From a bacterium (GTDB lineage Bacteria > Sumerlaeota > Sumerlaeia > MVZB01): a stretch of DNA of 58,260 bases. Positions within the stretch are counted from its first letter, which is position 1, and every line of letters starts with the position of its first letter. The position numbers and the translations under genes are program-made. The stretch is from contig JAJFUE010000020.1 in the NCBI GenBank assembly GCA_021372575.1, positions 1 to 58,260 on the forward strand, in the 5' to 3' direction. This document shows, one piece after another, positions 34,929 through 43,071 of this stretch. The notes beneath the pieces are model-generated. The model was not told where the DNA came from and searched no databases. It worked only from the letters and a program-made list of their open reading frames with translations.

Positions 34929-35024
34929 CTCCCGTCAGCATGGCATCTGATTTCGATCATAACAGATTCCCCGCAACGGTAAATCCATTTGCTCTCCGTG
35001 GGTTGTCTTTCCCGCTGACGGGAG
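34929..35024 (-). promoter_or_regulatory. Promoter of the ATPase gene flanked by an 11-bp inverted repeat
   Basis: On the minus strand, TTTACC (34983-34978) and TATGAT (34961-34956) are 16 nt apart. CTCCCGTCAGC at 34929-34939 and its inverse GCTGACGGGAG at 35014-35024 flank this promoter, one inside the leader near the ATG and one upstream. The downstream arm contains the GGGAG that serves as ribosome-binding site. It could be an operator pair or an RNA hairpin that hides the ribosome-binding site if transcription starts further upstream. Confidence 0.45.
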
Positions 35025-35097
35025 TACATAGGGGTGTGGCAACGCATCGTGGATGCGCCTGATGGGGGGAGGGTTTTGGCGAGCGATGGGGGAGGAG

Positions 35098-35121
35098 TCG
35101 GGTCGAAGACCCGACCTACCT
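35098..35121. repeat. Palindromic repeat GTCGGGTCGAAGACCCGACC
   Basis: A 7-bp stem GGTCGGG/CCCGACC-like palindrome with core TCGAAGA stands just after the 3' end of the minus-strand hypothetical gene at 35124. Only this copy is seen in the window. The rest of the gap 35025-35097 shows nothing recognisable. Confidence 0.5.
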
Positions 35122-35123
35122 TC

Positions 35124-35915
35124 CTAGCGGGAGCGGTTTTTCGGAAGGATTACGGAATCGGGATGATGAGAGTCGTCAGGGGTGCGGGGTATATCGGCTG
35201 ATTCGGATGATCCGACGAATCGGACGGATGTTTCCTGGGATTCGGCAGAGGATAAATCGTCGGCATCGGGGCGCGGGGGGATTTCCGCGCAGCGTTCTTC
35301 GAGGTAAGGGATCATGCGCTCGAGTTCGCGGTTGATGCGTTCGACGGATAGCGTGGGAAGAACGGGGACTTCGCGGAGCGAAGGGGTTTCGGGGAGAGAA
35401 GGAGCGCGGTCGGTGGTGGTGGGTTGACGGTGGATTGTGGGATGTGGATCGGGAATCGTGGATGGGAAATCGGGCAAGGCGGAGTACATCTGGAACGAAG
35501 GGGATAGATCGAACGAAGGGGAGAGTGCCGATCGCGAGATCGGCGTTCCCATGGCATCAGGCGTTAGGTTCGTAGTGCCGCCTTCAGGCGGAAAAAGGAC
35601 GGATGAGAGGTGTGTTCCGTCTGAAGGCGGGACTACGGACGGGGCGGGGGGAATGGGACCTATGGGACTTATGGGGCCTATGGGACTCATGGGAGAATCG
35701 GGAGGTGTGGGAGGATTGGAGAGTTTGTTCGCGAGAAAGGCCATGTGGAGAAGAGACTTGTGAATCGAGGCCACGCGGGCGAGGTCGTCGATCATGTAGT
35801 TGAGCGTGCAAACATCGGGGCACTGGTCGAGCGAGTCAAGATCTTTAAACCAGAGCTTGAGGAGGCGCTCGGCGATCGAGAGGGAAACGGAGAGGTCGGA
35901 GAGGTCGGTGATCAA
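35124..35915 (-). CDS. Hypothetical protein containing translated dispersed repeats
   Basis: The 263-aa open frame has a plausible globular N-terminus (LAERLLKLWFKDLDSLDQ, CTLNYMIDDLARVASIHKSL, about residues 10-65). After that it contains PMSPIGPISPIGPIPP, which is the 9-nt ATGGGACTT repeat translated, and PPSDGTHLSSVLFPPEGGTTN, which is the CCGCCTTCAGGCGG palindromic repeat translated. Later parts are rich in Pro and Ser. I recognise no family. Either a real small gene has been extended by repeat insertions, or only the N-terminal part is functional. Confidence 0.45.
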   Translation of the reverse strand: MITDLSDLSVSLSIAERLLKLWFKDLDSLDQCPDVCTLNYMIDDLARVASIHKSLLHMAFLANKLSNPPTPPDSPMSPIGPISPIGPIPPAPSVVPPSDGTHLSSVLFPPEGGTTNLTPDAMGTPISRSALSPSFDLSPSFQMYSALPDFPSTIPDPHPTIHRQPTTTDRAPSLPETPSLREVPVLPTLSVERINRELERMIPYLEERCAEIPPRPDADDLSSAESQETSVRFVGSSESADIPRTPDDSHHPDSVILPKNRSR

Positions 35916-35927
35916 AGTGCTTAGTCC

Positions 35928-36499
35928 TGAGTGCTGAGTGCTGAGTCCAGAGTGTCGAGTGCTTGGTGCTTAGTTTGATGGGTCTTATGGGTCTTATGGG
36001 TCCTATGGGTCCTATGGGTCCTATGGGTCCTATGGGTCCTATGGGTCCTATGGGTCCTATGGGTTGCGATATTCTTCGTGGTCATTGGGGTGATTGCGGC
36101 GTGGTCGCGTTTTGGCAAACTGAAGTTTGAACTCCTGACTGAAATTCCGGCTCCGAATGCGGGGGCGCCGCATTCTGGGGGAAATCGTAAAACAGTTTTT
36201 TAAAAAGAGGTATTCCCATAGCGACCCTTACGGACCTTAGGAAACTTAATTTTAAAAAAAATGAAAAAATTTTGCGGATGAAGTGGACCAAGTGGACGGA
36301 GGGAACAAGGACGTAAAGGACGAAAAAGGACCAAAGGGGAAATGGACGGATTGGACTGAATGGACCAAAGGATCGTGTTAGAGCGAGTGACAAAAGTCTT
36401 GAGGCAATCGCCGTAATCGAAATGGGGCTCGGTTTCGAAGTTCGGTGCTGATTCGATTACGATTACGATTACGAGCACGAGCACGAGCACGAACCGATA
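35928..36499. repeat. Cluster of four repeat families in a gene-free stretch
   Basis: The 629-nt stretch 35916-36544 holds no credible gene. In order it has TGAGTGC/TGAGTCC heptamers (35928-35975), ten TCCTATGGG nonamers (35977-36064), GGAC-led words such as GGACTGAATGGACCAAAGG (36289-36370), and copy 4 of the compound hexamer repeat (36454-36499, three CGATTA and three CGAGCA units plus CGAACCGATAAC). Positions 36190-36270 are AT-rich without obvious features. Confidence 0.85.
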
Positions 36500-36544
36500 A
36501 CTTTCGTCAAGCGCTCTAGAATCGTGCGAATACCAGAGGGCGTA

Positions 36545-37471
36545 TCATTTGTAGTCCGGCACGAGACGCGCGATGAATGTTTCTTCTTGTTCGAGCAATT
36601 CTGCGGCAACGTTTTCTGCATGTTTTAAACAAGAACGACGAGCCATGACAATGCACAGGATCGGAATCGATATTAAGGCGATTTCTAAGAAGAATGGATA
36701 GTAATTCGCGGCAATCAGTGAGCAACCACCAACAAGCATCCCGACGGCAATGAAGAAATACGGCACTCCATCGCTCCCGACACCCACATTTACCCCTATT
36801 TGACGCAACGCGCTGTAAACGGCGAACACGGGATCGCTGACGAACCAGATTACCGCAGGACCCAGGAACAACCACTGAATGGCATTGGCCTGCAAGCCGC
36901 GGCTGAAACCGCCATAGCGAAAATACAAGAACACAAGAATATTGATGGCCAGATAAATGATTCCAACGCGGACTCTCTTTTCGTATAGCTCCCGTGCCGA
37001 CCAATACCGGACCGCGGCCACGATCGCGATGTAGCTGGAGAGACTCATTCCGCTAAGCCAAATCCAGCAATTCTGCGCGGGATCCTTGGACAGGATATCC
37101 TCGGGCGATTTCATTGCGCTAACGACGTGCGGCGTCCACGGCAGCATGCTCGCCAACAGGCCTATCAGTAGAAGGGCGAGGAAATAAACAAACCAGCCGT
37201 AACGCGGCCTTATCGACGTGATTGCGATGTTATTAGCGCAAAGCGGGACCACCACATACAATAGCCAACGAAGATTATAGATCAAAGGCCGGATGACGCC
37301 CGGCCGGCCGATCCGGCGGATGAAAAACTCGGTCAACGGATGATCGGCCGCGATCAGAAACGGCCAGCGCGAGGATAGGCCGCGGAGCAACTCGGCAATT
37401 TGGGGATCTTCGATGAATTGGAACTCAGGTGGTGCCGGCGATTCGAGTGACGTTTGCGGTGCGTTGGCCAT
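36545..37471 (-). CDS. Hypothetical multi-pass membrane protein
   Basis: The 308-aa product has about seven hydrophobic segments, e.g. LLYVVVPLCANNIAI, WFVYFLALLLIGLLASML, VGIIYLAINILVFLYF, YFFIAVGMLVGGCSLIAA and FFLEIALISIPILCIVMA. It has a soluble N-terminal stretch of about 60 residues (FQFIEDPQIAELLRGLSSRW). I recognise no family motif. Codon use is less GC-rich than its neighbours, which may mean it was acquired. It is transcribed towards the repeat cluster. Confidence 0.6.
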   Translation of the reverse strand: MANAPQTSLESPAPPEFQFIEDPQIAELLRGLSSRWPFLIAADHPLTEFFIRRIGRPGVIRPLIYNLRWLLYVVVPLCANNIAITSIRPRYGWFVYFLALLLIGLLASMLPWTPHVVSAMKSPEDILSKDPAQNCWIWLSGMSLSSYIAIVAAVRYWSARELYEKRVRVGIIYLAINILVFLYFRYGGFSRGLQANAIQWLFLGPAVIWFVSDPVFAVYSALRQIGVNVGVGSDGVPYFFIAVGMLVGGCSLIAANYYPFFLEIALISIPILCIVMARRSCLKHAENVAAELLEQEETFIARLVPDYK

Positions 37472-37486
37472 GCGCGTGATCCACAG

Positions 37487-37772
37487 AATTTTTTAACAGG
37501 AGGCAACGGAGGAAACAGAGAAAGAGAACTAATGCGCTTAAGCGGATTGCAGATGATGCCAGGATCGCTCCCGGGAAGATGATCGAACCGGTAAACCGGT
37601 TCTTCCAGAAGATGCGAATCCACCGGGGGTAGGTTCGGCTCGCAAGCTCGCCAAACCAACCCCCGGCTTAGGGATCGAACCACTCCGTGGTTCAAAACCA
37701 TCATCAACTCCGATAACCAGAAAACCAGAAGTCGAATTCTCGCTTCTCTCCGTTTCCTCCTGTTCAAAATTA
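37487..37772. repeat. Mirrored pair of AACAGGAGGAAACGGAG repeats with a repeat-rich spacer
   Basis: The left arm 37487-37530 (AATTTTTTAACAGGAGGCAA, then CGGAGGAAACAGAG) is mirrored at 37743-37772 (on the minus strand AATTTTGAACAGGAGGAAAC). The right arm begins at the stop codon of the HD gene. The spacer (about 210 nt) contains small palindromes such as ACCGGTAAACCGGT and TTCGGCTCGCAAGCTCG. No gene is seen in 37472-37769. Confidence 0.75.
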
Positions 37773-38777
37773 TTCCTTCTCGTTCCAGCCGCCGATGAAG
37801 ACGCCGCCGGGGAAGTGGTTGTTGCGGGGGAGCCAGCGGGTTTGCGGGTCGCGGGCGAGGGCTTCGGCGCCGGTCTCGGCGATTTCGGCCAGGCGGGCGT
37901 CGGTCATGTCGGCCTGCGACAGGAGGAACGCCTCGGCGCACGCGGGCACGGTCGGCGAGCCGAACTCGAGCTGGCCGTGGTGCGCCAGGATGCAGTGCAG
38001 CAGCATGTTGATCTCGTCGGCGGAGCCGGGCATCTCGGCCAGCAGCGGCGTGGCGGCCTCGCGCACCCACGCGTAGCTGATCACGAGGTGGCCCTCCCAG
38101 CGTTGCGCCTCCGTGATCTCCGGCAGCGGGCTGAAGCAATACGTCTCGACCTTGCCGACGTCGTGCAGGAGCGCGGCGGCGATCAGCACCTGGCGATCGA
38201 TGTGGATCGGGTCGCTGTTGAACGAAAGGCCCGGCGCGCCGGATTGGGCGTAGGCGTCGGCCATGGCGAGGGCCACGGTGGCGACGTTGACGGTGTGCTC
38301 GAGCAGGCCGCCGGGGTAGGCCTGGTGATGATCGCGCGCGGCTGGGGATTTGTAGAACGCCTCGCGGAATCCGGCGCGGTCATAGATCATCCGGACGAGC
38401 ATGCCGGCGGCGCGGGCGGGATTGGTCTGGTCGATGAGGGCCTCGAGGCGGCGGGCGTAATCGGCCAGATCGACGCGGCCGGTTGGGACAAAATGTTCCA
38501 GCGAGGCCTCGCGATCGGGGCCGTCGAGCCGGCGCCAGTCCTGCACGATCCACTGCGGCCGGCCGTTGTAGTCTTCCTCGCGGTAATCGACTTGCAGGAC
38601 GTCGCCGGGCGTGGGAACGTCGCGGCCGGCGCAGACCCGGTCGAAATCCCAGATGCGGGCATCGATGTCGGCGAAGCCGCCGGCATCGCCCAGGTTCATG
38701 CGCAGGCTGGCGTAGTTGTCGCCGCGGCGGGTTTTTCGAATCTCAAAACTGCGGACCATCACATGGGTCGGGGGCAT
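37770..38777 (-). CDS. OB-fold plus HD-domain nuclease/phosphohydrolase (YhaM-like)
   Basis: I start at 38777, where GAGGTG precedes the ATG by 8 nt; an upstream in-frame codon at 38822 lacks such a site. The 335-aa protein has an N-terminal OB-like part (residues about 5-95: LRMNLGDAGGFADIDARIWD, GDVLQVDYREEDYNGRPQW) and an HD domain with GLLEHTVNVATVALAMA, LLHDVGKVETY and LLHCILAHHGQLEFG. This architecture is that of 3'-5' exoribonuclease YhaM. It would act in cytoplasmic RNA turnover, with divalent metals. Confidence 0.83.
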   Translation of the reverse strand: MPPTHVMVRSFEIRKTRRGDNYASLRMNLGDAGGFADIDARIWDFDRVCAGRDVPTPGDVLQVDYREEDYNGRPQWIVQDWRRLDGPDREASLEHFVPTGRVDLADYARRLEALIDQTNPARAAGMLVRMIYDRAGFREAFYKSPAARDHHQAYPGGLLEHTVNVATVALAMADAYAQSGAPGLSFNSDPIHIDRQVLIAAALLHDVGKVETYCFSPLPEITEAQRWEGHLVISYAWVREAATPLLAEMPGSADEINMLLHCILAHHGQLEFGSPTVPACAEAFLLSQADMTDARLAEIAETGAEALARDPQTRWLPRNNHFPGGVFIGGWNEKE

Positions 38778-38898
38778 GACGAGGCACCTCGCGTTGTCGG
38801 AATCGCTAACAAATTGACCCAAAGGCGCAGCAAGAGCAATTCAAATCGGCAGTGTGAGGGGGGAGAAAAATTTACATCATTTTTGTCAATTTTGGGGC

Positions 38899-38927
38899 TT
38901 GATTTTATGTTTGAAAAATTCCATACT
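38899..38927 (+). promoter_or_regulatory. Candidate promoter of the structured RNA
   Basis: TTGATT (38899-38904), 17-nt spacer, CATACT (38922-38927). Transcription would start near 38933, right at the first arm of a 12-bp stem. The region 38823-38930 is AT-rich and lies upstream of, and divergent from, the HD-domain gene. Confidence 0.45.
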
Positions 38928-38930
38928 ATG

Positions 38931-39421
38931 GTCACGCGAGATGTGGAGAAGGGCGCGGACAGTGCAAGGTAGAAGACTGAGAATGTGTGATTTTGATCTC
39001 GCGGTGGTGACGAAAAATTCTCAATTTGAATTCTCTTTTTGAGAAAAAAAAGGTCAAGTTTTCTGGGGGAAGCCCCGATAGATTTAAAAAGGGTTGAGAA
39101 AACAGGTTTTAGTAGAAAAAAGATAGTTTGGCCGGATGGATGGCACGGAAGTCGCTCTAAATAGCGGCAGCGAGAAATGAGAAAACCAGGGCGGAGGTGC
39201 CCGAACAGATATTCTAAAGTCCTACAGATCGGGGTGGCGGGTTTATCCCACCTTTGAAGTTACCTACCTGAGATTTGTCCAACCTGTAACTTCTTCTGGC
39301 TTTGAACTAAGCCGTTAACCCGCCTTAGGAATTCAACGCGTAAGCGTTGGGTTTCTCCACCCCGCCCCTCGATCTGATAGCATGAGGCCTCTCTCAGGAA
39401 ACTGAGAGAGGTTTCATGATT
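38931..39421 (+). ncRNA. Candidate structured non-coding RNA, about 490 nt, class not recognised
   Basis: No coding frame of note is present on either strand. Stems seen directly are: 38931-38942 with 38996-39011 (12 bp, 4-nt bulge); 39018-39024/39039-39045; 39189-39192/39199-39202; 39231-39235/39359-39363; 39236-39243/39317-39324 (GGCGGGTT/AACCCGCC); 39256-39263/39286-39293 (GAAGTTAC/GTAACTTC); 39298-39302/39309-39313; and 39334-39339/39344-39349 with a GUAA loop. The last four lie inside or beside the 39236-39324 helix, a multi-branched fold. A promoter precedes and a terminator follows. It does not show the conserved cores of tmRNA, RNase P RNA, SRP RNA or common riboswitches. It could be a remnant of a mobile element instead. 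Confidence 0.55.
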
Positions 39422-39424
39422 TTA
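39381..39424 (+). terminator. Rho-independent terminator with GAAA loop
   Basis: A 17-bp stem (39381-39397 with 39402-39418), 10 bp of which are perfect and GC-rich (CCTCTCTCAG/CTGAGAGAGG), encloses GAAA. The tail TTTCATGATTTTA is U-rich on the plus strand only, so it ends a plus-strand transcript. The next gene is on the minus strand (ends 39498). Confidence 0.7.
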
Positions 39425-39497
39425 GGGGCTGATCGGCAAGCGCTTTCAACATTAATCGAATCAATAATCTATGAGCATAGATGGATTTCTGAAAGAT

Positions 39498-41666
39498 TTA
39501 CCGGATCCGGTAAAGAATCATGTCGTTGGGTGGGGTGCCGTGGCTGTCGATGGGAACCAGACGGAGATCGGCGCGGGTTTCGTTGCCGGTCGGCAGCAGC
39601 GCTTCGAAGCGGCGGATTTGGCCGGGTTGCAATCTGGGCACAAAGTACATTTTGTAATACTGGTTCAGCTCATATCGATTGTAGAAGATATAGCGGACAT
39701 TATTGGCAAGCAATAAATCGAGCATGGCGTCGTTGGTTGGGGCCCGGCGGAACCACGGCACGGGTTGCGGGGTGTCGAAAAAGTCGCTGACCACGATCGG
39801 CAAATCAAAATACAGGGGCCGGTATTCCCCAATCAGGAGCGCCTTTTCGCCGGGGGCGGCATGGCGGCTCAGCCAATGCGCCGATTGCCAGTAGGGGAGC
39901 GTGTGGGCCAGGTAAACGTCGCGCTTCTGGAAGCCGAGGGCGGTTGCCAGCGCATCGGCATTGGACGAGCCGCGGCCGTTGGGCATGAGCATGAACGTCA
40001 CGTAAAGCGCCAGGGACAGCAGGATCGCCGCCCCGGCCACGGCGCGGATCGCGAGCATGGCTGCCGTGCCGGCGCGTTCCCAACCGGCACAAGCCACCGC
40101 CGCCCAGGCCAGCAGGATCGCGATCGTCGGGAACAGCATGCGACTGGACTGGTAGGTTGCAAACCAGAACACCCACGAGATGACCAGGACGAGGTAGAGG
40201 AACCACTGAGTCCTGAGTCCTGAGTGCTGAGTCCTGAGTGAAAGAGACCCGGCCAGCGCGACCAGCAACGCGATGAGCGGGAGCGGGCCGAGGATGTGGT
40301 TCTCGAAGAGGTCCGGGCGGAAGGTTGCCTGGTAGGGCGAGGCGAGGAACTCGACCGGGGCGGCGATCGGGCGCGGCCATGAGGATATCTTGAAGCCCTT
40401 TTCGCCGGCCTTCTCCATGTAGAACTTTTCCTCGGCCGCGGTCCAGTCGCCGCCGTCGAAGTGCTTGATCGCGAGCGGATAGACGGGGTTGCCGGTCCAG
40501 GCGGCGTTGCGCAGATACCACGGCGAGGCGAGCGCGAGGCCGAGGAGACCGGCGAGGAGAGCCCTTGCGATTGACGATTGACGATTGACGATTGACGATT
40601 TGAGATTCAGCGCGAACCAGATGAGGCCGAGCAGGCCGATCAGCGCGAGCATCGTGTATTTGACGCTGAGGGCGCCGGCGATCATGAAGCCGAGGATCAC
40701 GCAGCGGCGGCGGCCGGGTCGCGCCAGCGACGCTGCGCCAACCAGCGTGAACGCGAGGAAATAGGCCACAACGAACAGGTCGATGAACGCCCATCCGGCA
40801 AGGATCGCGACCGACGGGCTCGCCGCGAACGCGGCCGCGGCGGCAAGAGCGTGGCCGGGCGATTTCCTGATCCCGCTCCAGCGCATCCAGCGCAGCGCGA
40901 GCAGGAAAATGAGCGACATCGAGACGGGGAGCATGCCGAAGTGGACGACCTGCGCGGCCTCGTAGCCGCCGGCGGCCATCGCGAGCATGAACAGCATTTC
41001 GCCGAGGAACGGGAAGTTCGAGAACGCCTGGTGCGGCAGGTAATGGATGCGGCCGTCGCGCAGCCACTCGGCCGGCGCGGCGACGTGATATCGCAGTGCG
41101 TCCGACTGCACGACCGGCGAAAGGGCGTAGGGGATCGCCAGCGCAAAGACAATCAGGATGAGAACGATCGAGAAAAGTTGGAGCGAGGAAATCGTGCGTT
41201 TCGGTCCCGGGCGGCGGCGATGAAACCAAAGCCCCCAACCGGCGGCGGAAGACACGAACAGGAAAACCAAAAGGGCCCTCATGTTGGCACGGGACGCGAG
41301 CCCGGCCAGCCCAACTGCAAGCGCAAGCAAGGAGACCGGCACGGCTCCGATCAGCGGCGACAGGACCAAAGTTTCAATCGGCGCGAAGATCCGTCGCCTC
41401 GGGCTCAGGAAGTGGATGATGGTCAGCCCGATTCCGGTGATCGTGAACAGGACGGCCGCGCCGGCCGCGAGCGCGAAAAGCGATTCGGTCGGGAAATGCC
41501 AATCGCCGCGCCACGGCCCGCCCACGTCGCGGATGAGCCAGATTCCCCAGTTGATGTCGCGCGCCTGCATGATTAGGACCGCGGCCGAGAGCGCCAGCGC
41601 GATCAGCAGGGCGGCATAACGGGCGAGGGAAGTAACCGGCCGGTTCGTCATGACCAAATTGAACAT
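39498..41666 (-). CDS. Large membrane protein, GT39/ArnT-like glycosyltransferase (inferred), with two translated repeats
   Basis: The 722-aa protein has at least eleven hydrophobic segments and a first loop after the early segments with DALRYHVAAPAEWLRDGRIH, placed like the catalytic Asp loop of GT-C enzymes, then ASPWYLRNAAWTGNPVYPL. A C-terminal soluble part of about 150 residues follows the last segment. Such enzymes use polyprenyl-phosphate sugars in the periplasm. Two loops contain repeats read in frame: LKSSIVNRQSSIAR (TTGACGA heptamers) and LSLRTQHSGLRTQW (ACTCAGG heptamers). Confidence 0.72.
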   Translation of the reverse strand: MFNLVMTNRPVTSLARYAALLIALALSAAVLIMQARDINWGIWLIRDVGGPWRGDWHFPTESLFALAAGAAVLFTITGIGLTIIHFLSPRRRIFAPIETLVLSPLIGAVPVSLLALAVGLAGLASRANMRALLVFLFVSSAAGWGLWFHRRRPGPKRTISSLQLFSIVLILIVFALAIPYALSPVVQSDALRYHVAAPAEWLRDGRIHYLPHQAFSNFPFLGEMLFMLAMAAGGYEAAQVVHFGMLPVSMSLIFLLALRWMRWSGIRKSPGHALAAAAAFAASPSVAILAGWAFIDLFVVAYFLAFTLVGAASLARPGRRRCVILGFMIAGALSVKYTMLALIGLLGLIWFALNLKSSIVNRQSSIARALLAGLLGLALASPWYLRNAAWTGNPVYPLAIKHFDGGDWTAAEEKFYMEKAGEKGFKISSWPRPIAAPVEFLASPYQATFRPDLFENHILGPLPLIALLVALAGSLSLRTQHSGLRTQWFLYLVLVISWVFWFATYQSSRMLFPTIAILLAWAAVACAGWERAGTAAMLAIRAVAGAAILLSLALYVTFMLMPNGRGSSNADALATALGFQKRDVYLAHTLPYWQSAHWLSRHAAPGEKALLIGEYRPLYFDLPIVVSDFFDTPQPVPWFRRAPTNDAMLDLLLANNVRYIFYNRYELNQYYKMYFVPRLQPGQIRRFEALLPTGNETRADLRLVPIDSHGTPPNDMILYRIR
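40206..40242 (-). repeat. ACTCAGG heptamer array inside a coding sequence
   Basis: Five TGAGTSC units (plus-strand view) lie within the membrane-protein gene and keep its frame open. They encode the loop LSLRTQHSGLRTQ between two membrane segments. It is the same family as the map-infA arrays at 12837-12972. Confidence 0.8.
40568..40598 (-). repeat. TTGACGA heptamer array inside a coding sequence
   Basis: Four heptamers (GATTGAC in the plus-strand view) are translated as SSIVNRQSSIA in a loop before a membrane segment. Three units of seven bases are seven codons, so the array keeps frame when it grows in threes. Confidence 0.75.
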
Positions 41667-41679
41667 GAAAGCCGCAAAG

Positions 41680-42045
41680 AACGCAAAGGCAGGATTTAAT
41701 GGTACTCAGCCGCCCGTCGGTGGCATACGCAACCGACGTGATGAACCCGAACGGAAATCTAAATAGTCAAACGTCGCCGATATTCCGAAGAGAAATCAAT
41801 TCGCTCGGATGAGGCTTGTGGAGTATTGCGCGTTTAAGGAGAGGCTGGGAGAAGTGGTGAGGAAAGGGACGTAAAGGACCAAAGGGACCAAAAGGGGCGT
41901 GGGGGAAGGGGAAGAATGGGAATGATGGGAAGAATGGGAAAAATGGGAATGAGGGCTATAGCGGTGAGCGGGAAGCGGAATAATTAAAGGATAGTTTTTC
42001 GATTACGATTACGATTACGAGCACGAGCACGAGCACGAACCGATG
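41680..42045. repeat. Repeat-rich intergenic region with compound hexamer copy 5
   Basis: The 381-nt gap 41667-42047 has no gene. It contains GCAAAGAACGCAAAGG words (41670-41695), GGACGTAAAGGACCAAAGGG words (41866-41898), GAATGGGAA words (41912-41953), and copy 5 of the compound repeat (42000-42045; three CGATTA, three CGAGCA, tail CGAACCGATGAC). The compound copy ends 3 nt before the stop of the next minus-strand gene. Confidence 0.8.
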
Positions 42046-42047
42046 AC

Positions 42048-42986
42048 CTAAAGCTGTTCGGATTCGAGGAAGCGGTGGATGCGGTCGAGGACGGCGTGGT
42101 GGGCGGGGCCGTTGGTGGCGAGGAGGCCGGCGCGGTTATAGACGTCGGGCTTGTTATAGGAGATCGGCGCGCCGTTGAGATCGGTGAGCGTGCCGCCGGC
42201 TTCGGCGAGGATGAGGTGCGGGGCGGCGATGTCCCATTCTTTGGATTTGCCGAGCGCGAGGTTGATGTAAAGCTCGGCGTCGCCCTCGGCGATGATGCTG
42301 AGCTTGACGCCGAGCGAACCGACGTGCCAGTAGTTTTCCAGATTGAGACTGTGAATGAGCCGCATGAGGCGGCTTGTGCGGTTGGCGTTGCTTACGACCG
42401 AGCGCATGTCCTGGAGCTGCGTGCGCGTCGAGACCTGGATCGGCCGGCGGTGGTTGGCCCAGTCGGATGGCTGGGGCGGGTGGGGGACGAGTTGGCGGTA
42501 GGCGCCGCCGCCGCGGATTGCCGAATACAGGCGGCCGAGCATCGGCAGATAGACGACGGCGGCCACGGGATGCCACAGGCGGTCGTCGGGTGAGCACTCG
42601 ACGAGGGCGATGTGGATGGCGAAGTTGTCGGTGTGGTTGATGAAGTCGCGCGTGCCGTCGATGGGGTCGATGATCCAGACGCGGTCGCGGTCGAGGCGTT
42701 CGTCGCTGTCGTCGCTCTCCTCGGTCAGGTAGCCGTAATGCGAGCGGGGGAAACATCGGCTGAGGCGCTCGGAAATGAGCAGGTCGGCGGCGCGGTCGGC
42801 CTCGGTGGTGGGGCCTTCGGCCTTTTCCTCGATCATGTAAGAGCCGTTGTAGTAGGAAGCGATCACGCCCCACGCGGAGATGGCGGCGTGCGTGGCCGCG
42901 TCGCGCGCGCACTTCCAGAGGGTGGGACCACTGTCGGACAGGCTCAAGGAAAACCTCTTCATGGGACCGCGCACCAATGCATACAC
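42048..42986 (-). CDS. Inositol monophosphatase/CysQ-family phosphatase
   Basis: The 312-aa enzyme contains the metal-binding motifs of the family: Glu in LTEES, WIIDPIDGTRDFINH and the second signature EWDIAAPHLILAEAGGTLTDLNG. Members remove phosphate from inositol phosphate, fructose bisphosphate or 3'-phosphoadenosine 5'-phosphate (CysQ). The substrate cannot be decided by sequence reading. An internal ATG at 42962 would give a start closer to family length, but neither start has a clear ribosome-binding site. Confidence 0.85.
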   Translation of the reverse strand: MYALVRGPMKRFSLSLSDSGPTLWKCARDAATHAAISAWGVIASYYNGSYMIEEKAEGPTTEADRAADLLISERLSRCFPRSHYGYLTEESDDSDERLDRDRVWIIDPIDGTRDFINHTDNFAIHIALVECSPDDRLWHPVAAVVYLPMLGRLYSAIRGGGAYRQLVPHPPQPSDWANHRRPIQVSTRTQLQDMRSVVSNANRTSRLMRLIHSLNLENYWHVGSLGVKLSIIAEGDAELYINLALGKSKEWDIAAPHLILAEAGGTLTDLNGAPISYNKPDVYNRAGLLATNGPAHHAVLDRIHRFLESEQL

Positions 42987-43071
42987 ATATTTTAGAACAG
43001 GGGGGCTGAGGGTTCAATGAAAGTGTCGATACGGCGGGCGTTTGTGGGGTCTGGAATAGCTTTTTCGTTTT

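Noticed and set aside
35977-36064. Possible CRISPR array.
   Set aside because: The unit is 9 nt without spacers, so it is a simple tandem array, and no cas genes are present.
39268-39310. TPP-riboswitch-like words (CTGAGA, TTTGAAC).
   Set aside because: The distance and order do not fit the TPP core, and no thiamine gene is downstream on that strand.
39424-39450. GGGGCTGAT as a tmRNA 5' end.
   Set aside because: No tRNA-like 3' end, tag frame or CCA follows before the minus-strand gene.
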